A stretch of 64,000 nucleotides of DNA, from the NCBI RefSeq assembly GCF_014192645.1, contig NZ_JACHYE010000004.1, forward strand, positions 62,001 through 126,000, written 5' to 3'. Both the position numbers and the translations under genes were made by a program. Of the stretch, positions 17,601 to 25,685 are shown piece by piece. The notes beneath the pieces were generated by a model that was given only the letters and a program-made list of their open reading frames with translations, made no database searches and was not told the origin of the DNA. Origin of the DNA: Herbaspirillum sp. Sphag64. GTDB taxonomy: Bacteria > Pseudomonadota > Gammaproteobacteria > Burkholderiales > Burkholderiaceae_D. Each line of letters opens with the position of its first letter. Within the stretch, counting starts at the first letter, position 1.

Positions 17601-18751
17601 GCGATGCCAAGGCCTTGCAGGAACGGATCGAGCAGGAGCGCCAGCGCCTCGACTTCCTGGTCAATGCGATGGAAAACCGCAACGATCTGCTCGACACCCT
17701 GCAGGTATGGCAGCAGTTCCATCAAGAAGTCCTGCCATCACTGTTGCATAGCGACGCACCGGCAGACCAGCTGCTCATTGAGATACACCGCGAAATTCAT
17801 ACTTACAAAGGATTGTTCGCCCAAGAAGGCCTGCCCTCCATGCCTGTCGTATTGCATGAGCTGGAGGATGCACTCGCCGATCTTGCTGAGCATGACGACA
17901 TCGATAAGGAAACACTGATCCGTACGCTCGACCTGAGCGATCTGCGCACGCCGATGGAAAACGATCTGGCCCTCTTGCGTGAAAAGCTCGGCGCGGCCTA
18001 TTTTGCCGCGGACAAGTTAATTCAGATCAAGGTCAGTGCGCTCGAACGCATCGAGAAAGCGATACAGGCCGTCATCGACGCCCGCATTGCAATCGGGACA
18101 GAATTGGCCGAGGCACTGCAGGAGGCCTGCAGTCAACCGCTGTCGGCGTTGCTGTTGCCGCATTTTAAGGCGGCGGCACAGCTTGGGGAACGTCTGGGCA
18201 AGCATGTGGCACCGTTGCGCTTCGAGGGCGACGATGTGATGGTTGATCCGCGCCTGCTGTCACCGTTCTGCAAATCGCTGGTGCACGTCTTCCGTAATTG
18301 TGTCGATCATGGCGTTGAGGACGTAGAAACCCGATTGCGTGCTGACAAGGATGAGATGGGACGCATCCATTGCCGGGTCCAGCAAGATGGCGAACAGGTC
18401 CTGTTGTGTATCGGCGACGACGGCTATGGTATGGACAGCGATGACATCCGTGGTCGCGCCGTGGAAAAGGGTTTGTTGACCACAATCGAAGCTGCGGCCC
18501 TGAGCGACGAAGAGGCATTACGTTTAATATTCCTGGATGGCTTCTCGACCCGTGATCAAGTCACGCAGATTTCCGGGCGCGGCATCGGATTGGCAGCTAC
18601 ACTTCAGGAGATAGAAAAATTGGGCGGGTCAGTGGCGGTCGTGACGCAGCCCGGCCGTGGCACCGAATTCCGTTTCAGTATTCCATCGCAGTTAATCGTT
18701 GGTCTGGCACAGCAGGAATGGAGGCAGATGCATGAGTTTGAGCAGCAGTGA
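14639..18751 (+). CDS. Beta-propeller sensor kinase with CheA-like output
   Basis: This 1370-residue membrane sensor has an N-terminal export signal (residues 1-37), then a long array of Reg_prop beta-propeller repeats (about 40-700; recurring GxLWVGT-type blades), a Y_Y_Y domain (about 745-812), one membrane segment (about 820-842), a short coiled coil and a variable linker. The output end is unlike the usual HisKA form. REIHTYKG, with His near 1054, looks like a CheA Hpt site. The ATPase domain (about 1160-1360) has a CheA-type N box FRNCVDHGVED near 1216 and the G box SGRGIGLAATLQ near 1312. No CheW-like domain follows. It overlaps a CheX-like gene and is followed by a CheY. The ligand is probably periplasmic; polysaccharide breakdown products are typical for this propeller type (inference). 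Confidence 0.87.
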   Translation: MTARYFLLQRELRSLCQSLLGAWMLVLCCTVATGAPLKYPRFQQLGIEQGLPHELVQTMLQDRQGFIWIGTQSGLARYDGMSITYYRSDVNKPTSLAAPWVTALFQDAKGELWVGTRGGGVMRYNPADESFIRYSNDTKDYHAPSASKQILAIKGDGTHGIWLATLDGLWHLDIDSGKFSVLRHDPNQTTSLLSDEIRDLVLDARGNLWVATPIGLDRLAPGATTFEHFRLDDGAMADSKFNDIRSLMADRNGGLWIGTAAGVELWSSNGSKRRFGTKEGLQPGIITALYQDQDEAIWVGTQTDGLKRWDPSAEHFQSYRNQPSDPHSLADNRIVTLLQDRSGVLWVGTWNRGISRVDLLGGGFDRFVHLAGEAHTIGEGRIQGFAVADHDKIWMGTAENGLNRMDRRTGEVESFMHRPGDANSLSSNTVRAVQVNAEGVWIGSAGGLDLLDPATGRFTHFTHDPTNPNSLGSNQIYTMMFDHQGILWIGTMDAGLDRFDPARRTFQHFPHRSDDPTSIANPWVFTLMEDSKHNLWVGTASSGLDLFDRKTGRAEHFQRDEKDPTSLSQNTVTQLLEDRSGTLWVTTTTGLNRVYRDAQGRIRFKHYTVKDGLENDVILDIQEDAKGYLWMGTNTGMSRFDPVHESFRNFTSANGLIDGTYMVGGTFKDQDGRMYFAGTRGLNIFDPGAIRDNNVQPQVVLTDFLIFNKSVRGAGDMNGFSIDGAVNHAGKVTMSYRYSVFSIEFAALHFADPLHNRYAYKLDGFDKNWVYTDANHRVATYTNLEPGKYVFRVKAATKEGSWNEQGASLIIVITPPFWKTWWFRLLVAVIVLGSTYLAYRARIRHFAQQQIRLEKLVLERTAEATAARAVAERKSTQVSTLLDNSGQGFLSFAANLRVDPEYSLECHKIFDRGIEDVFLPGLLYDDDKQRTYIEKNLTHVFRCGDDLNRREIYMELLPTEYRLYGRDYDAKYRYLSDHRIMMILTDISDAKALQERIEQERQRLDFLVNAMENRNDLLDTLQVWQQFHQEVLPSLLHSDAPADQLLIEIHREIHTYKGLFAQEGLPSMPVVLHELEDALADLAEHDDIDKETLIRTLDLSDLRTPMENDLALLREKLGAAYFAADKLIQIKVSALERIEKAIQAVIDARIAIGTELAEALQEACSQPLSALLLPHFKAAAQLGERLGKHVAPLRFEGDDVMVDPRLLSPFCKSLVHVFRNCVDHGVEDVETRLRADKDEMGRIHCRVQQDGEQVLLCIGDDGYGMDSDDIRGRAVEKGLLTTIEAAALSDEEALRLIFLDGFSTRDQVTQISGRGIGLAATLQEIEKLGGSVAVVTQPGRGTEFRFSIPSQLIVGLAQQEWRQMHEFEQQ

Positions 18752-19295
18752 CATTCACAAGACAATTGAAATCGTTGCGTCTGATGCGCAGAAATATTTA
18801 AAATCAACACATCGAATTCAGTGTGTTGCCCAGCCAGCCGTCAGCGGCAAGGCCGATGCGCTTGCATTGCGCGATGTGACGGCGATCATTGGACTGGGTG
18901 GGGCCATCAGCAATCTGGTCACGGTCAGTTTTGATCATGCCTTGCTGGCGTACCTGCTCAAGCAGGAAATGGAAGGACTGGTCGTGCCACCTGAGGAGCA
19001 TGACTTGTACATGAACGAAGCTGCTGCCGAAATTTCCAATGTCATCCTCGGGCACTGTCTTGCCTATCTGGAGGACATGATGGCAAACCGGCTGGATGCA
19101 GAAGGTGGCAGAATCTCCATGTCACCGCCGGTGGTGATACAGAATGTCGGCAGCATGCACCAGGCGCATAGTGCAGCCTATACCAGTGTTGCGCTGGTGA
19201 CCGACTTTGGTTACCTGGTCTTGAGCATTATCTGGCCCTATGCGTTGTTTGAAAAAGTATCGAATGGATTGAAGGCAAGGGGAAAGAGTACATGA
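18732..19295 (+). CDS. CheX/CheC-like chemotaxis phosphatase
   Basis: This 187-residue CheX-like protein overlaps the last 20 bp of the sensor kinase and overlaps the following cheY by 4 bp. The helix NEAAAEISNVILGH near residue 98 contains the ExxN motif used by CheC/CheX to dephosphorylate CheY-P, and a PP pair follows about 29 residues later. The expected role is phosphatase for the adjacent response regulator. GGAGG lies just before the chosen ATG; an alternative start 33 bp upstream lies deeper in the kinase gene. Confidence 0.8.
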   Translation: MSLSSSDIHKTIEIVASDAQKYLKSTHRIQCVAQPAVSGKADALALRDVTAIIGLGGAISNLVTVSFDHALLAYLLKQEMEGLVVPPEEHDLYMNEAAAEISNVILGHCLAYLEDMMANRLDAEGGRISMSPPVVIQNVGSMHQAHSAAYTSVALVTDFGYLVLSIIWPYALFEKVSNGLKARGKST

Positions 19296-19675
19296 AGCAG
19301 CTAAAAATCATGGTGGTTGATGATGCGTTGCTAAGTCAGAAAAAACTGATTGCAACGCTGGAAGAACTGGGGCATGCCGTTGTTGCCGCCGCCAACAGCG
19401 GAACCAAGGCGCTCACAGCCTACGAACATTACCGTCCTGATCTGGTCACGATGGACATCACCATGCCGGAAATGGACGGTATCGCCGCCACGCGCTGGAT
19501 TTTGGGTAGGCACCCGGAGGCCCGCATCCTGATCGTCACCTCGCATGCGGAAAAGAATACCGTCCTCGATGCGCTCGAAGCCGGTGCCAAGGGCTACATC
19601 ATCAAGCCATTCCAGGCCGATAAACTACGCCAGGCAATCCGCCGCGCGATGACCGCCTCAGAGATCAGTCCCTGA
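19292..19675 (+). CDS. CheY-like single-domain response regulator
   Basis: This 127-residue receiver-only protein has the acidic pair in VVDDALLSQ (residues 8-16), the phospho-acceptor Asp in MDITMPEMDG (about 54), the Thr/Ser switch in IVTSH and the conserved Lys in YIIKPF (about 105). No output domain is present, so it signals by protein contact, as CheY does. The start ATGA overlaps the cheX-like stop. It is probably the phosphorylation target of the upstream CheA-like sensor and the substrate of the CheX-like phosphatase. Confidence 0.92.
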   Translation: MKQLKIMVVDDALLSQKKLIATLEELGHAVVAAANSGTKALTAYEHYRPDLVTMDITMPEMDGIAATRWILGRHPEARILIVTSHAEKNTVLDALEAGAKGYIIKPFQADKLRQAIRRAMTASEISP

Positions 19676-19753
19676 GCATCATTTCTGAGGCGGCGAACAA
19701 AACGGCAATGCCTGGACGTTAGCGGTCAGAGGGCATTGATCAATAGTCAGTGA

Positions 19754-21427
19754 TCAATGAATGACCATCAAGGTGAACGGCCAGACATAGGCTTGTAGCG
19801 TCACCAGAATGCCGACCAGGCACGCCAGAATCACGGAATGCAAGAAGACGAAGCGCAGAATATCGCCTTCGTGATTGAACCAGCGGGTTGCGGTAGAAGC
19901 CACCACGATCGACTGCGCATCAATCATCTTGCCCATCACACCGCCAGCGCTGTTGGCAGCACCCATCAGATTGGCCGGCAAGCCCAGCTGCTCCGCAGCC
20001 ACTTTCTGCATCCCACCGAACAGAACATTACTGGCCGTATCTGAGCCGGTCATGGCAACGCCCATCCAGCCCATCAAGGTACCAAAGAACGGATAAAGCG
20101 CTCCCGAATGCGCGAACGCCAGACCCAATGTGGTATCGGTGCCTGAATAACGGGTCAGCGTCCCCAGGCCCAGCATCAACACGATGGTCATCAACGAATA
20201 ACGGACCAGCCAGAAAGTGCGCAGATACACGCTGACCACTTGCCACGGACGATACTTCATCACCAAGGCCCCTACGACCGCTGATAACAGAATGCCGGTA
20301 CCGGTCGCAGAGAGCAGGTTCAAGGTATAGATGGCCGCCTCATTGGTCGGCTTGCTCACCACTGGCGCCACTTTCTGCACCATGTTATGCAATCCATCGA
20401 TCGGGAATTTGGCAATAAAGAGATGGTCGAGATAAGCTTTTACCGACGGCAGACCCCAGATAAAGACGAAAACCGTCAGAATCATCCACGGCGTCCAGGC
20501 GCGCACCAGCTCACCCTTGCTGTATCGGGTAACAGCCGTTGCCGATTCTGCTGCAGCAGCAGAAGCAGTCGCTTCCTCTGCATGGCCACGCAGCGCCACG
20601 GACGTCCAGATCTGTTTGGGTTGCCAGATACGCAGAAAGCCGATCAGACTCGCCATCGACACAATCGCCGAGATGATCCCGACCAGCTCCGGCCCAATGA
20701 AGTTGGACACCAGATATTCCGGAACCGCAAAGCTGACCGCTGTCACCAGAATCGCAGGCCAGATTTCCAGCATGGCTTTACGGCCAGCGAATGCCCAGAT
20801 CAGCCAGAACGGAATCAGCAGCGAGAAAAACGCCAGTTGAATACCAATCGTTGCCGTCACAGCACTTAGATCGTAGCCGTGCACTTTCGCCAGCGTAATG
20901 ACGGGTGTGCCCAAAGCACCAAAGGCAACCGGTGCAGTATTGGCGATCAACGTCAGGCCAGAAGCGGCCAGTGGCGAAAAGCCCAGGCCGATCAAAATGC
21001 CGGCAGTCACCGCGACCGGTGTACCAAAGCCCGCCGCCCCCTCAAAGAAAGCGCCGAAGCAGAACGCAATCAGCAACAACTGCAGACGACGATCCTTGGT
21101 AATACTGGAGAGTGAATCCTGCAGAATCTTGAAGCTGCCATTTTGCTCCGCCAGTTGCTGCAGAAAGATGATGTTCAGCACAATCCAGCCGATCGGCAGC
21201 AGCCCGGTTAAACCGCCCAGAAATGCCGCCTTGCCCGCCATCGCAGCAGGCATGCCGTAGCCCAGCACGGCAATTGCCAAAGCACTGCATAAACCCAGCG
21301 CCGCAGCGATATGGGCCTTGATATGCAAAAAACCCAGGCACACCAGCATCACCGCCACTGGCACGGCGGCCAGCAGCGTAGAGACAAGCATATTGCCGAA
21401 TGGATCGTAAATCTGTTGCCAACTCAT
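19754..21427 (-). CDS. lldP: L-lactate permease
   Basis: This 557-residue membrane protein of the LctP/GlcA family has about 12-14 hydrophobic segments and imports L-lactate (also D-lactate or glycolate) with protons. Family landmarks are GFGTPVAVTAGILIGLGFSPL near residue 133, APVAFGALGTPVITLAKVHG near 165 and NLMGAANSAGGVMGKMIDAQSI near 478. No lactate dehydrogenase gene is adjacent. The upstream region holds an unusual set of GGCGAGC repeats described separately. It faces the CheY operon convergently. Confidence 0.93.
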   Translation of the reverse strand: MSWQQIYDPFGNMLVSTLLAAVPVAVMLVCLGFLHIKAHIAAALGLCSALAIAVLGYGMPAAMAGKAAFLGGLTGLLPIGWIVLNIIFLQQLAEQNGSFKILQDSLSSITKDRRLQLLLIAFCFGAFFEGAAGFGTPVAVTAGILIGLGFSPLAASGLTLIANTAPVAFGALGTPVITLAKVHGYDLSAVTATIGIQLAFFSLLIPFWLIWAFAGRKAMLEIWPAILVTAVSFAVPEYLVSNFIGPELVGIISAIVSMASLIGFLRIWQPKQIWTSVALRGHAEEATASAAAAESATAVTRYSKGELVRAWTPWMILTVFVFIWGLPSVKAYLDHLFIAKFPIDGLHNMVQKVAPVVSKPTNEAAIYTLNLLSATGTGILLSAVVGALVMKYRPWQVVSVYLRTFWLVRYSLMTIVLMLGLGTLTRYSGTDTTLGLAFAHSGALYPFFGTLMGWMGVAMTGSDTASNVLFGGMQKVAAEQLGLPANLMGAANSAGGVMGKMIDAQSIVVASTATRWFNHEGDILRFVFLHSVILACLVGILVTLQAYVWPFTLMVIH

Positions 21428-21486
21428 GAAGATCTCCCAATGACTGTTTTGATTTTGTTGTTGTGTAGTGTTGTAGTACGCTGCCC

Positions 21487-21540
21487 GGCGAGCAGAGATA
21501 GGGCTCGCCGTGACCGATGATCGACGTCACCTCGGCGAGC
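21487..21540. promoter_or_regulatory. Triple GGCGAGC/GCTCGCC repeat upstream of lldP
   Basis: GGCGAGC occurs at 21487-21493 and 21534-21540, and its reverse complement at 21503-21509, so two alternative hairpins can form. The inner pair is extended by GTGAC/GTCAC around the loop. It lies 60-113 bp upstream of the lldP start on the opposite strand, where an operator or a leader structure would be expected. No T-run accompanies it. Confidence 0.45.
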
Positions 21541-21656
21541 ATTATCGACACTCCATCAACATCCGAATTGAAAGATTCTCAAGCGACTGATGATTAAAAT
21601 TTGTCTGAAGGAGAGTGCGACTGTGGTTCAGGTAGCCGCAGCGGGGAAGTACCATG

Positions 21657-21680
21657 AAAAAAGGGGCGCTTGGCCCCTTG
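21657..21680 (-). terminator. Rho-independent terminator of the methyltransferase gene
   Basis: Read on the minus strand, a stem AAGGGGC / GCCCCTT is followed by T's (AAAAAA at 21657-21662 on the plus strand). It is 50 bp downstream of the methyltransferase stop. Confidence 0.8.
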
Positions 21681-21730
21681 ATGTCACTCCTTTTCTAACA
21701 CTGCGCGATAAAAACGCTTCAGTGCTCCGA

Positions 21731-22408
21731 TCAAGCTTTCAGCGCCATGCAAATACCCTCGCCAAATTCCAGCGTGTCAATTCTCGACTGGTATTTCGAT
21801 TCAGCCTGCTGCGTAGTCTTGATCGCGGTTTCATGAGTCAGGTCAACCAGCGACTTCACAAAACCGACCATACCGAAATCATGGCTTGGCAGCCGTTTAG
21901 GTAAATTGTTGGCATGCACCGCGATGGGGAACTCTTGAAATCTGGAGCCATCCGGAAAACTATCCCAATAACCGGTTCCCCAATCTTCAATGAAATAGGC
22001 ACCGCCTTTTTTCACAAACGGAAAGACGGCATCGAAGGTTAACTTCGAGAAATAACCAAAATGCGAGGCGTCCTCAATCACCAGATCAATGCCCTCCGGG
22101 AAATGCGTCAAGATGATCTCGGCAAGCTGAGCCGCCTTGGTTTGATCTGCCTGCAAATAGGTGATATTGGGAAAGGCGGAAAAATCGATATTGCGCAATT
22201 CAATATCCAGCGCCACGATTTTTGCCTCGGGAAATGCACGCGAAAACACTTTCGTGCTTTCTCCCTGATAGGTGCCGATTTCTAAAATGCTACGGGGTGA
22301 AATGCCATGGTGACTCAGGAATTGCTGGTACTTTTTATAATAATGTAATGGCTTTGTCGTGGGGTCAGCGGAGTGCGTGGCGCTGGCAATACTGAAAAGA
22401 GTCGACAT
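21731..22408 (-). CDS. Class I SAM-dependent methyltransferase, target unknown
   Basis: This 225-residue Rossmann-fold methyltransferase has motif I as ILEIGTYQGESTKVF near residue 41, an acidic motif II in IVALDIELRN, then YLQADQT and, near 109, DLVIEDASHFGYFSKLTFDAVFPFVKKGGAYFIEDW. The last blocks resemble the Methyltransf_24 group, including sugar or polyketide O-methyltransferases whose DxS-H residues bind a metal. No biosynthetic cluster surrounds it, so the substrate cannot be named. Own terminator downstream. Confidence 0.82.
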   Translation of the reverse strand: MSTLFSIASATHSADPTTKPLHYYKKYQQFLSHHGISPRSILEIGTYQGESTKVFSRAFPEAKIVALDIELRNIDFSAFPNITYLQADQTKAAQLAEIILTHFPEGIDLVIEDASHFGYFSKLTFDAVFPFVKKGGAYFIEDWGTGYWDSFPDGSRFQEFPIAVHANNLPKRLPSHDFGMVGFVKSLVDLTHETAIKTTQQAESKYQSRIDTLEFGEGICMALKA

Positions 22409-22541
22409 GAAGTGCGTTCCATTGTGGGGAGTAGGAAAAACGTCTCTGTATCAAGCTACGGACGGTAGCGGCCCGGTGCTGCCAATCTATTCGTTGCGCT
22501 GATTGCCGTCAACTCGCCGTGGTTATTTGGCAAACCACAAA

Positions 22542-22569
22542 CTTGCACGGTCTCTCCGCACCGTGCAAG
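22542..22569 (-). terminator. Hairpin downstream of the 113-residue gene
   Basis: A perfect 10-bp stem CTTGCACGGT / ACCGTGCAAG with an eight-base loop lies 19 bp past the stop codon. On the minus strand only a short T-run (TTTG) follows, so termination would be weak. Confidence 0.5.
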
Positions 22570-22587
22570 CCCCTCCCGGAATATCAA

Positions 22588-22929
22588 TTATTCATCCCAA
22601 AACTTGTTCAGCCGCGCAATGTGTTCCTCAGACACATCACGCAACAAGGTCGCTGCTGCCAGCGAGAGGCGATACAGGTTAACGCTATCGGACTTCCCAA
22701 TCGATGGCGCGGCCTCCGGTTCAGAATCGGCATCCGCATCCTGATTCAATTCATTGGCCAGATCACGCGCATAGACGATTTGCATGCAGGAGGTAATGCC
22801 GGCACTGATGTCGCGGGTGAGTTCGATGAAGTCAGCGAATTTTTCCTCACGACCGGGGCCGTGAATCCAGCGGAAATCTTCGTGGGTTGGTGGGATAGGG
22901 TGTTGATTTGATGCGGTGGTATTGGTCAC
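22588..22929 (-). CDS. Small uncharacterised protein (113 residues, GTG start)
   Basis: The reading frame is open further upstream, but the GTG at 22929 is preceded by GGAGG and gives a compact acidic protein. Visible parts are a Pro-rich start (residues 7-11, HPIPP), EDFRWIHGPGREEKFADFIE in the first third, a helical middle with a single Cys and an acidic linker (DADADSEPEAAP) before a helical tail. No family was recognised. It lies beside an IS256 remnant and shows no signal peptide or membrane segment. Confidence 0.6.
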   Translation of the reverse strand: MTNTTASNQHPIPPTHEDFRWIHGPGREEKFADFIELTRDISAGITSCMQIVYARDLANELNQDADADSEPEAAPSIGKSDSVNLYRLSLAAATLLRDVSEEHIARLNKFWDE

Positions 22930-23261
22930 ATAGCCTCCATTAATTGCACAAGAGACCCGTACCTCACTTCCCAATGAGGTGGCGGGTGCATGACAAAGTG
23001 GGAAGTACCGAGAAAGCAACGACCATCGGCAAGCCCGAAGGCTTCTCTGCCAAGACCCGCCGTTGAATAGACGTGCCTGGACAAACGAACAAAAAAATAG
23101 CCGCATTGCGGCTCGTTCGCCGTTACTTTCATCGAGCTTCCCAACTCGGTCCCGTCTTTTTCCGGGACGTGTACAGTATGGATTGATTGATCTGGAGGCG
23201 TCAAGCGCCGTTGTTTAAGCACTGTTGCTTGAGGTAATAGTGAAAAATGGTTGAATGCCGT

Positions 23262-23604
23262 TTTCATGTCGAACCCGGCCCAACGCGTCTGATGCTTGGA
23301 CACCAGCTTCGGTTCGAAGCTGCCATGACCGTCGCGGGGAATTTTAATCGGCAGCTCACCAAATTCACCCTTGAGCGTCTTGCGACTCTTGCCGTTCCGC
23401 GTGTTGTCCATATCATTGGAGACGCTTCCATGCTTGTCATGACCGAGGTGCTCGCTCAGTTCGGCTTCAAGCGCCCGTTCCAGCATCAGCTTGGTGAGAT
23501 GTTTCAACAGGCCTTTCTTCACCTATTAAATCTTCTGGATTCTTGTAATTGGCTAGCAATCCAGCCAGTAGTTCTTCTTGTACGTCGTGTTTCTTCTTAC
23601 TCAT
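23262..23604 (-). pseudogene. IS256-family transposase remnant (N-terminal part, frameshifted)
   Basis: From the ATG at 23604 the frame reads MSKKKHDVQEELLAGLLANY then KNPEDLIGEE, after which one extra base breaks it. The next frame carries on with the family N-terminus: GLLKHLTKLMLERALEAELS, EHLGHDKHG, RNGKSRKTLKGEFGELPIKI and HQTRWAGFD. Homology stops at about 23262, before the DDE catalytic core. Upstream (23630-23660) the sequence contains GTGTAAACG on the minus strand, similar to IS256-type ends. It is clearly inactive and marks the left side of the AT-rich island. Confidence 0.85.
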
Positions 23605-23916
23605 TGTTGCTCCGGACAAGGCGACAGTTTCCTGTCAATAGTTCGTTTACACAAAATTATGTATAGGCCCGAGCTACCCGCGAAACTCCATGTTTACGCG
23701 GCTTTATTGGGAGTAGACAAATGAGACCCACTATATGTAAGAGAATTTTTGAGGCGGATATTTTTTCGAGCTTTTTGAGGACATGCAACCTGCCAGGGTA
23801 ATTTACACACTAACCCTTGTCGCCCGCGATACCGAGAAATCATTCAATGATAAAATTTTCGTAACTATTTGGTGCGAAGATATTTCAGATATATCAAACA
23901 ATCACTGGCGGGGGCT

Positions 23917-25593
23917 ATGGGGTACATTGCAAAGTCAAAAAAAGAACTCGGGTATACAGACAACAAAGAAATTCAAATCGAGTTGATAAAAGCAATTGAA
24001 ATCGGGCGCTTTAGGTCTTTTAGTAACCGCACGGTCGAATTAGGTAGCCATATCACGGTGCTTGTTGGTCGCAATGGCTCGATGAAGACTTCATTGATGG
24101 GGCTCATTGCGCATCCATTTTCCAGTGAGTCGAAAGATGCCTTCGGTCGTGAGCTAAAAACAACGCTCAAAGAGGTATTCAAGCTATCCGAAATCTACGA
24201 TCGAAATGATTATTCCTATAACTTGATCGTAAAAACCACCAAGGAAGAAGAGCTTCTCAAAGAGGAAGTCAAGATTTACTACGTCGCAAACTCTACCAAT
24301 CGACATCGTGTTGTGATGTCTGGAGCGGAAAAAGGGGACGGAAATTTTTCATACAATACGTCGTTTTTGAATCTAAAGCGTCTTCTCCCTTTGGTTGACA
24401 CAAAAGCTAGACCAGATATGGGGGAGGAATTTTCTCTCACCGAAAGAGAGCGGGCTGAGCAGAAGAATTTTTATGAATTTGTTCTGCCAAGCACCGATTA
24501 TGGTGTGTTTGCGCCGATTCATCAAAAAGGTCAAAAGACAACTTTTGCGCCGACTGGTGAAAATGCTAGATATGATTATGAATCGATTTCTTCGGGCGAA
24601 GATAATCTAGGTGCGATCTTCAACAAATTAATCGGGTTTCAGAGGGCGTTTCCGAAAACTGGCAATGTTGGGAATGGAATATTCTGCATAGATGAGTTTG
24701 AAAGCAGTCTTCACCCCGTAGCCCAGTTAAATCTATTTCGATATTTGTATGATTGGTCAGCGAGATATCGTGTTCAAATCGTAATAACGACGCATTCTCT
24801 TCATCTAATACAGGACATCTATTTGAATCATAAACATAATTTGGACTCAAAAAGAGTCGTTATTAATTTTGTTAGTGGATCCTCTGCTGCAGAAGACCGA
24901 AACTACCCAATCATTGTTAACCCAGAATATCAATTAGCGTATCAAGAGCTAACCCTTGTACGTCCTGAGGATGTCGCTGAATCGCAAAAAATCGATGTTT
25001 TTTGCGAAGATCCTATCGCGATTCATTACGTCAAGCGGCTGATTAAGAGTTCGGAAGTGCTGAAGTTGGTGTCCTTTCACAGCAACCTCAATCAAGAAAC
25101 TAGCAATGAGGGTACGCCATACTCGTCGTTGGCAAGTCTATGTAAGAACTTCTCCCTCCTACTCAAGAATTCATTCGTTATCTTCGATGCTGATGTTCCC
25201 GAAGGCGTAACCAAGGCCATTAAAGATAAAGGTACCTTTATGCTCGTCCCTGATGCTGACAAGCTCGCGCTGGAGCGACGAATAATCTGTTTTATTCTCG
25301 GATTGCCTAACGACCATGAATTCTTCTTGCGCTTTAGGCGTGAGAAGACCGCAATACTAAATGATATGAAGAGAGCTGGAGTTTCGTCTCTCACGATAGC
25401 TGATGTGATGGACGAAAAGAAGGTCGCCATCGGTCAGTGCAAAAAATGGGTCGAAAGGCACGAGGCAGATTTTAAGAAGTATGTCACTTACTATTGCGCC
25501 CAGCTTGGAGAGCGCGAGATTTTTGTAAAAATGTTTGTTGAGCGGATCAACCTTATTAATACTCGAAAGGGGTTACCCCTTGTCGCTGCATGA
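23917..25593 (+). CDS. AAA ATPase with TOPRIM-like C-terminus (OLD-like), island gene 1
   Basis: This protein of about 558 residues has an SMC/OLD-type ABC ATPase fold. The N-terminal strand block IKAIEIGRFRSF leads to Walker A GRNGSMKTS (residues 51-59), where Met replaces the usual Gly before the Lys. Walker B with the signature Glu is FCIDEFESSLHP (about 255), followed by VITTHSLHLIQ (His switch). The tail (about 355-450) has VFCEDP and VIFDADVPEG, resembling the acidic metal sites of OLD-family TOPRIM nucleases. This is a pattern-level match. Start: the ATG at 23917 follows a G-run; TTG/GTG codons at 23869-23872 are alternatives. It is AT-rich compared with the chromosome and is followed after 92 bp by the ParB-like gene. 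Confidence 0.82.
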   Translation: MGYIAKSKKELGYTDNKEIQIELIKAIEIGRFRSFSNRTVELGSHITVLVGRNGSMKTSLMGLIAHPFSSESKDAFGRELKTTLKEVFKLSEIYDRNDYSYNLIVKTTKEEELLKEEVKIYYVANSTNRHRVVMSGAEKGDGNFSYNTSFLNLKRLLPLVDTKARPDMGEEFSLTERERAEQKNFYEFVLPSTDYGVFAPIHQKGQKTTFAPTGENARYDYESISSGEDNLGAIFNKLIGFQRAFPKTGNVGNGIFCIDEFESSLHPVAQLNLFRYLYDWSARYRVQIVITTHSLHLIQDIYLNHKHNLDSKRVVINFVSGSSAAEDRNYPIIVNPEYQLAYQELTLVRPEDVAESQKIDVFCEDPIAIHYVKRLIKSSEVLKLVSFHSNLNQETSNEGTPYSSLASLCKNFSLLLKNSFVIFDADVPEGVTKAIKDKGTFMLVPDADKLALERRIICFILGLPNDHEFFLRFRREKTAILNDMKRAGVSSLTIADVMDEKKVAIGQCKKWVERHEADFKKYVTYYCAQLGEREIFVKMFVERINLINTRKGLPLVAA

Positions 25594-25685
25594 GGTGAGA
25601 ATTCATTTGCCGATTTATTAGACACTCGCAGGTGGCATAGGTTGTTGTATGCTTTATCGGAAATATCAGGATGTAGGGGGGATTG

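Noticed and set aside
23783-23986. 67-codon plus-strand frame overlapping the start of the AAA gene
   Set aside because: It is out of frame with the ATPase, ends soon after its start, and shows no ribosome binding site; probably chance.
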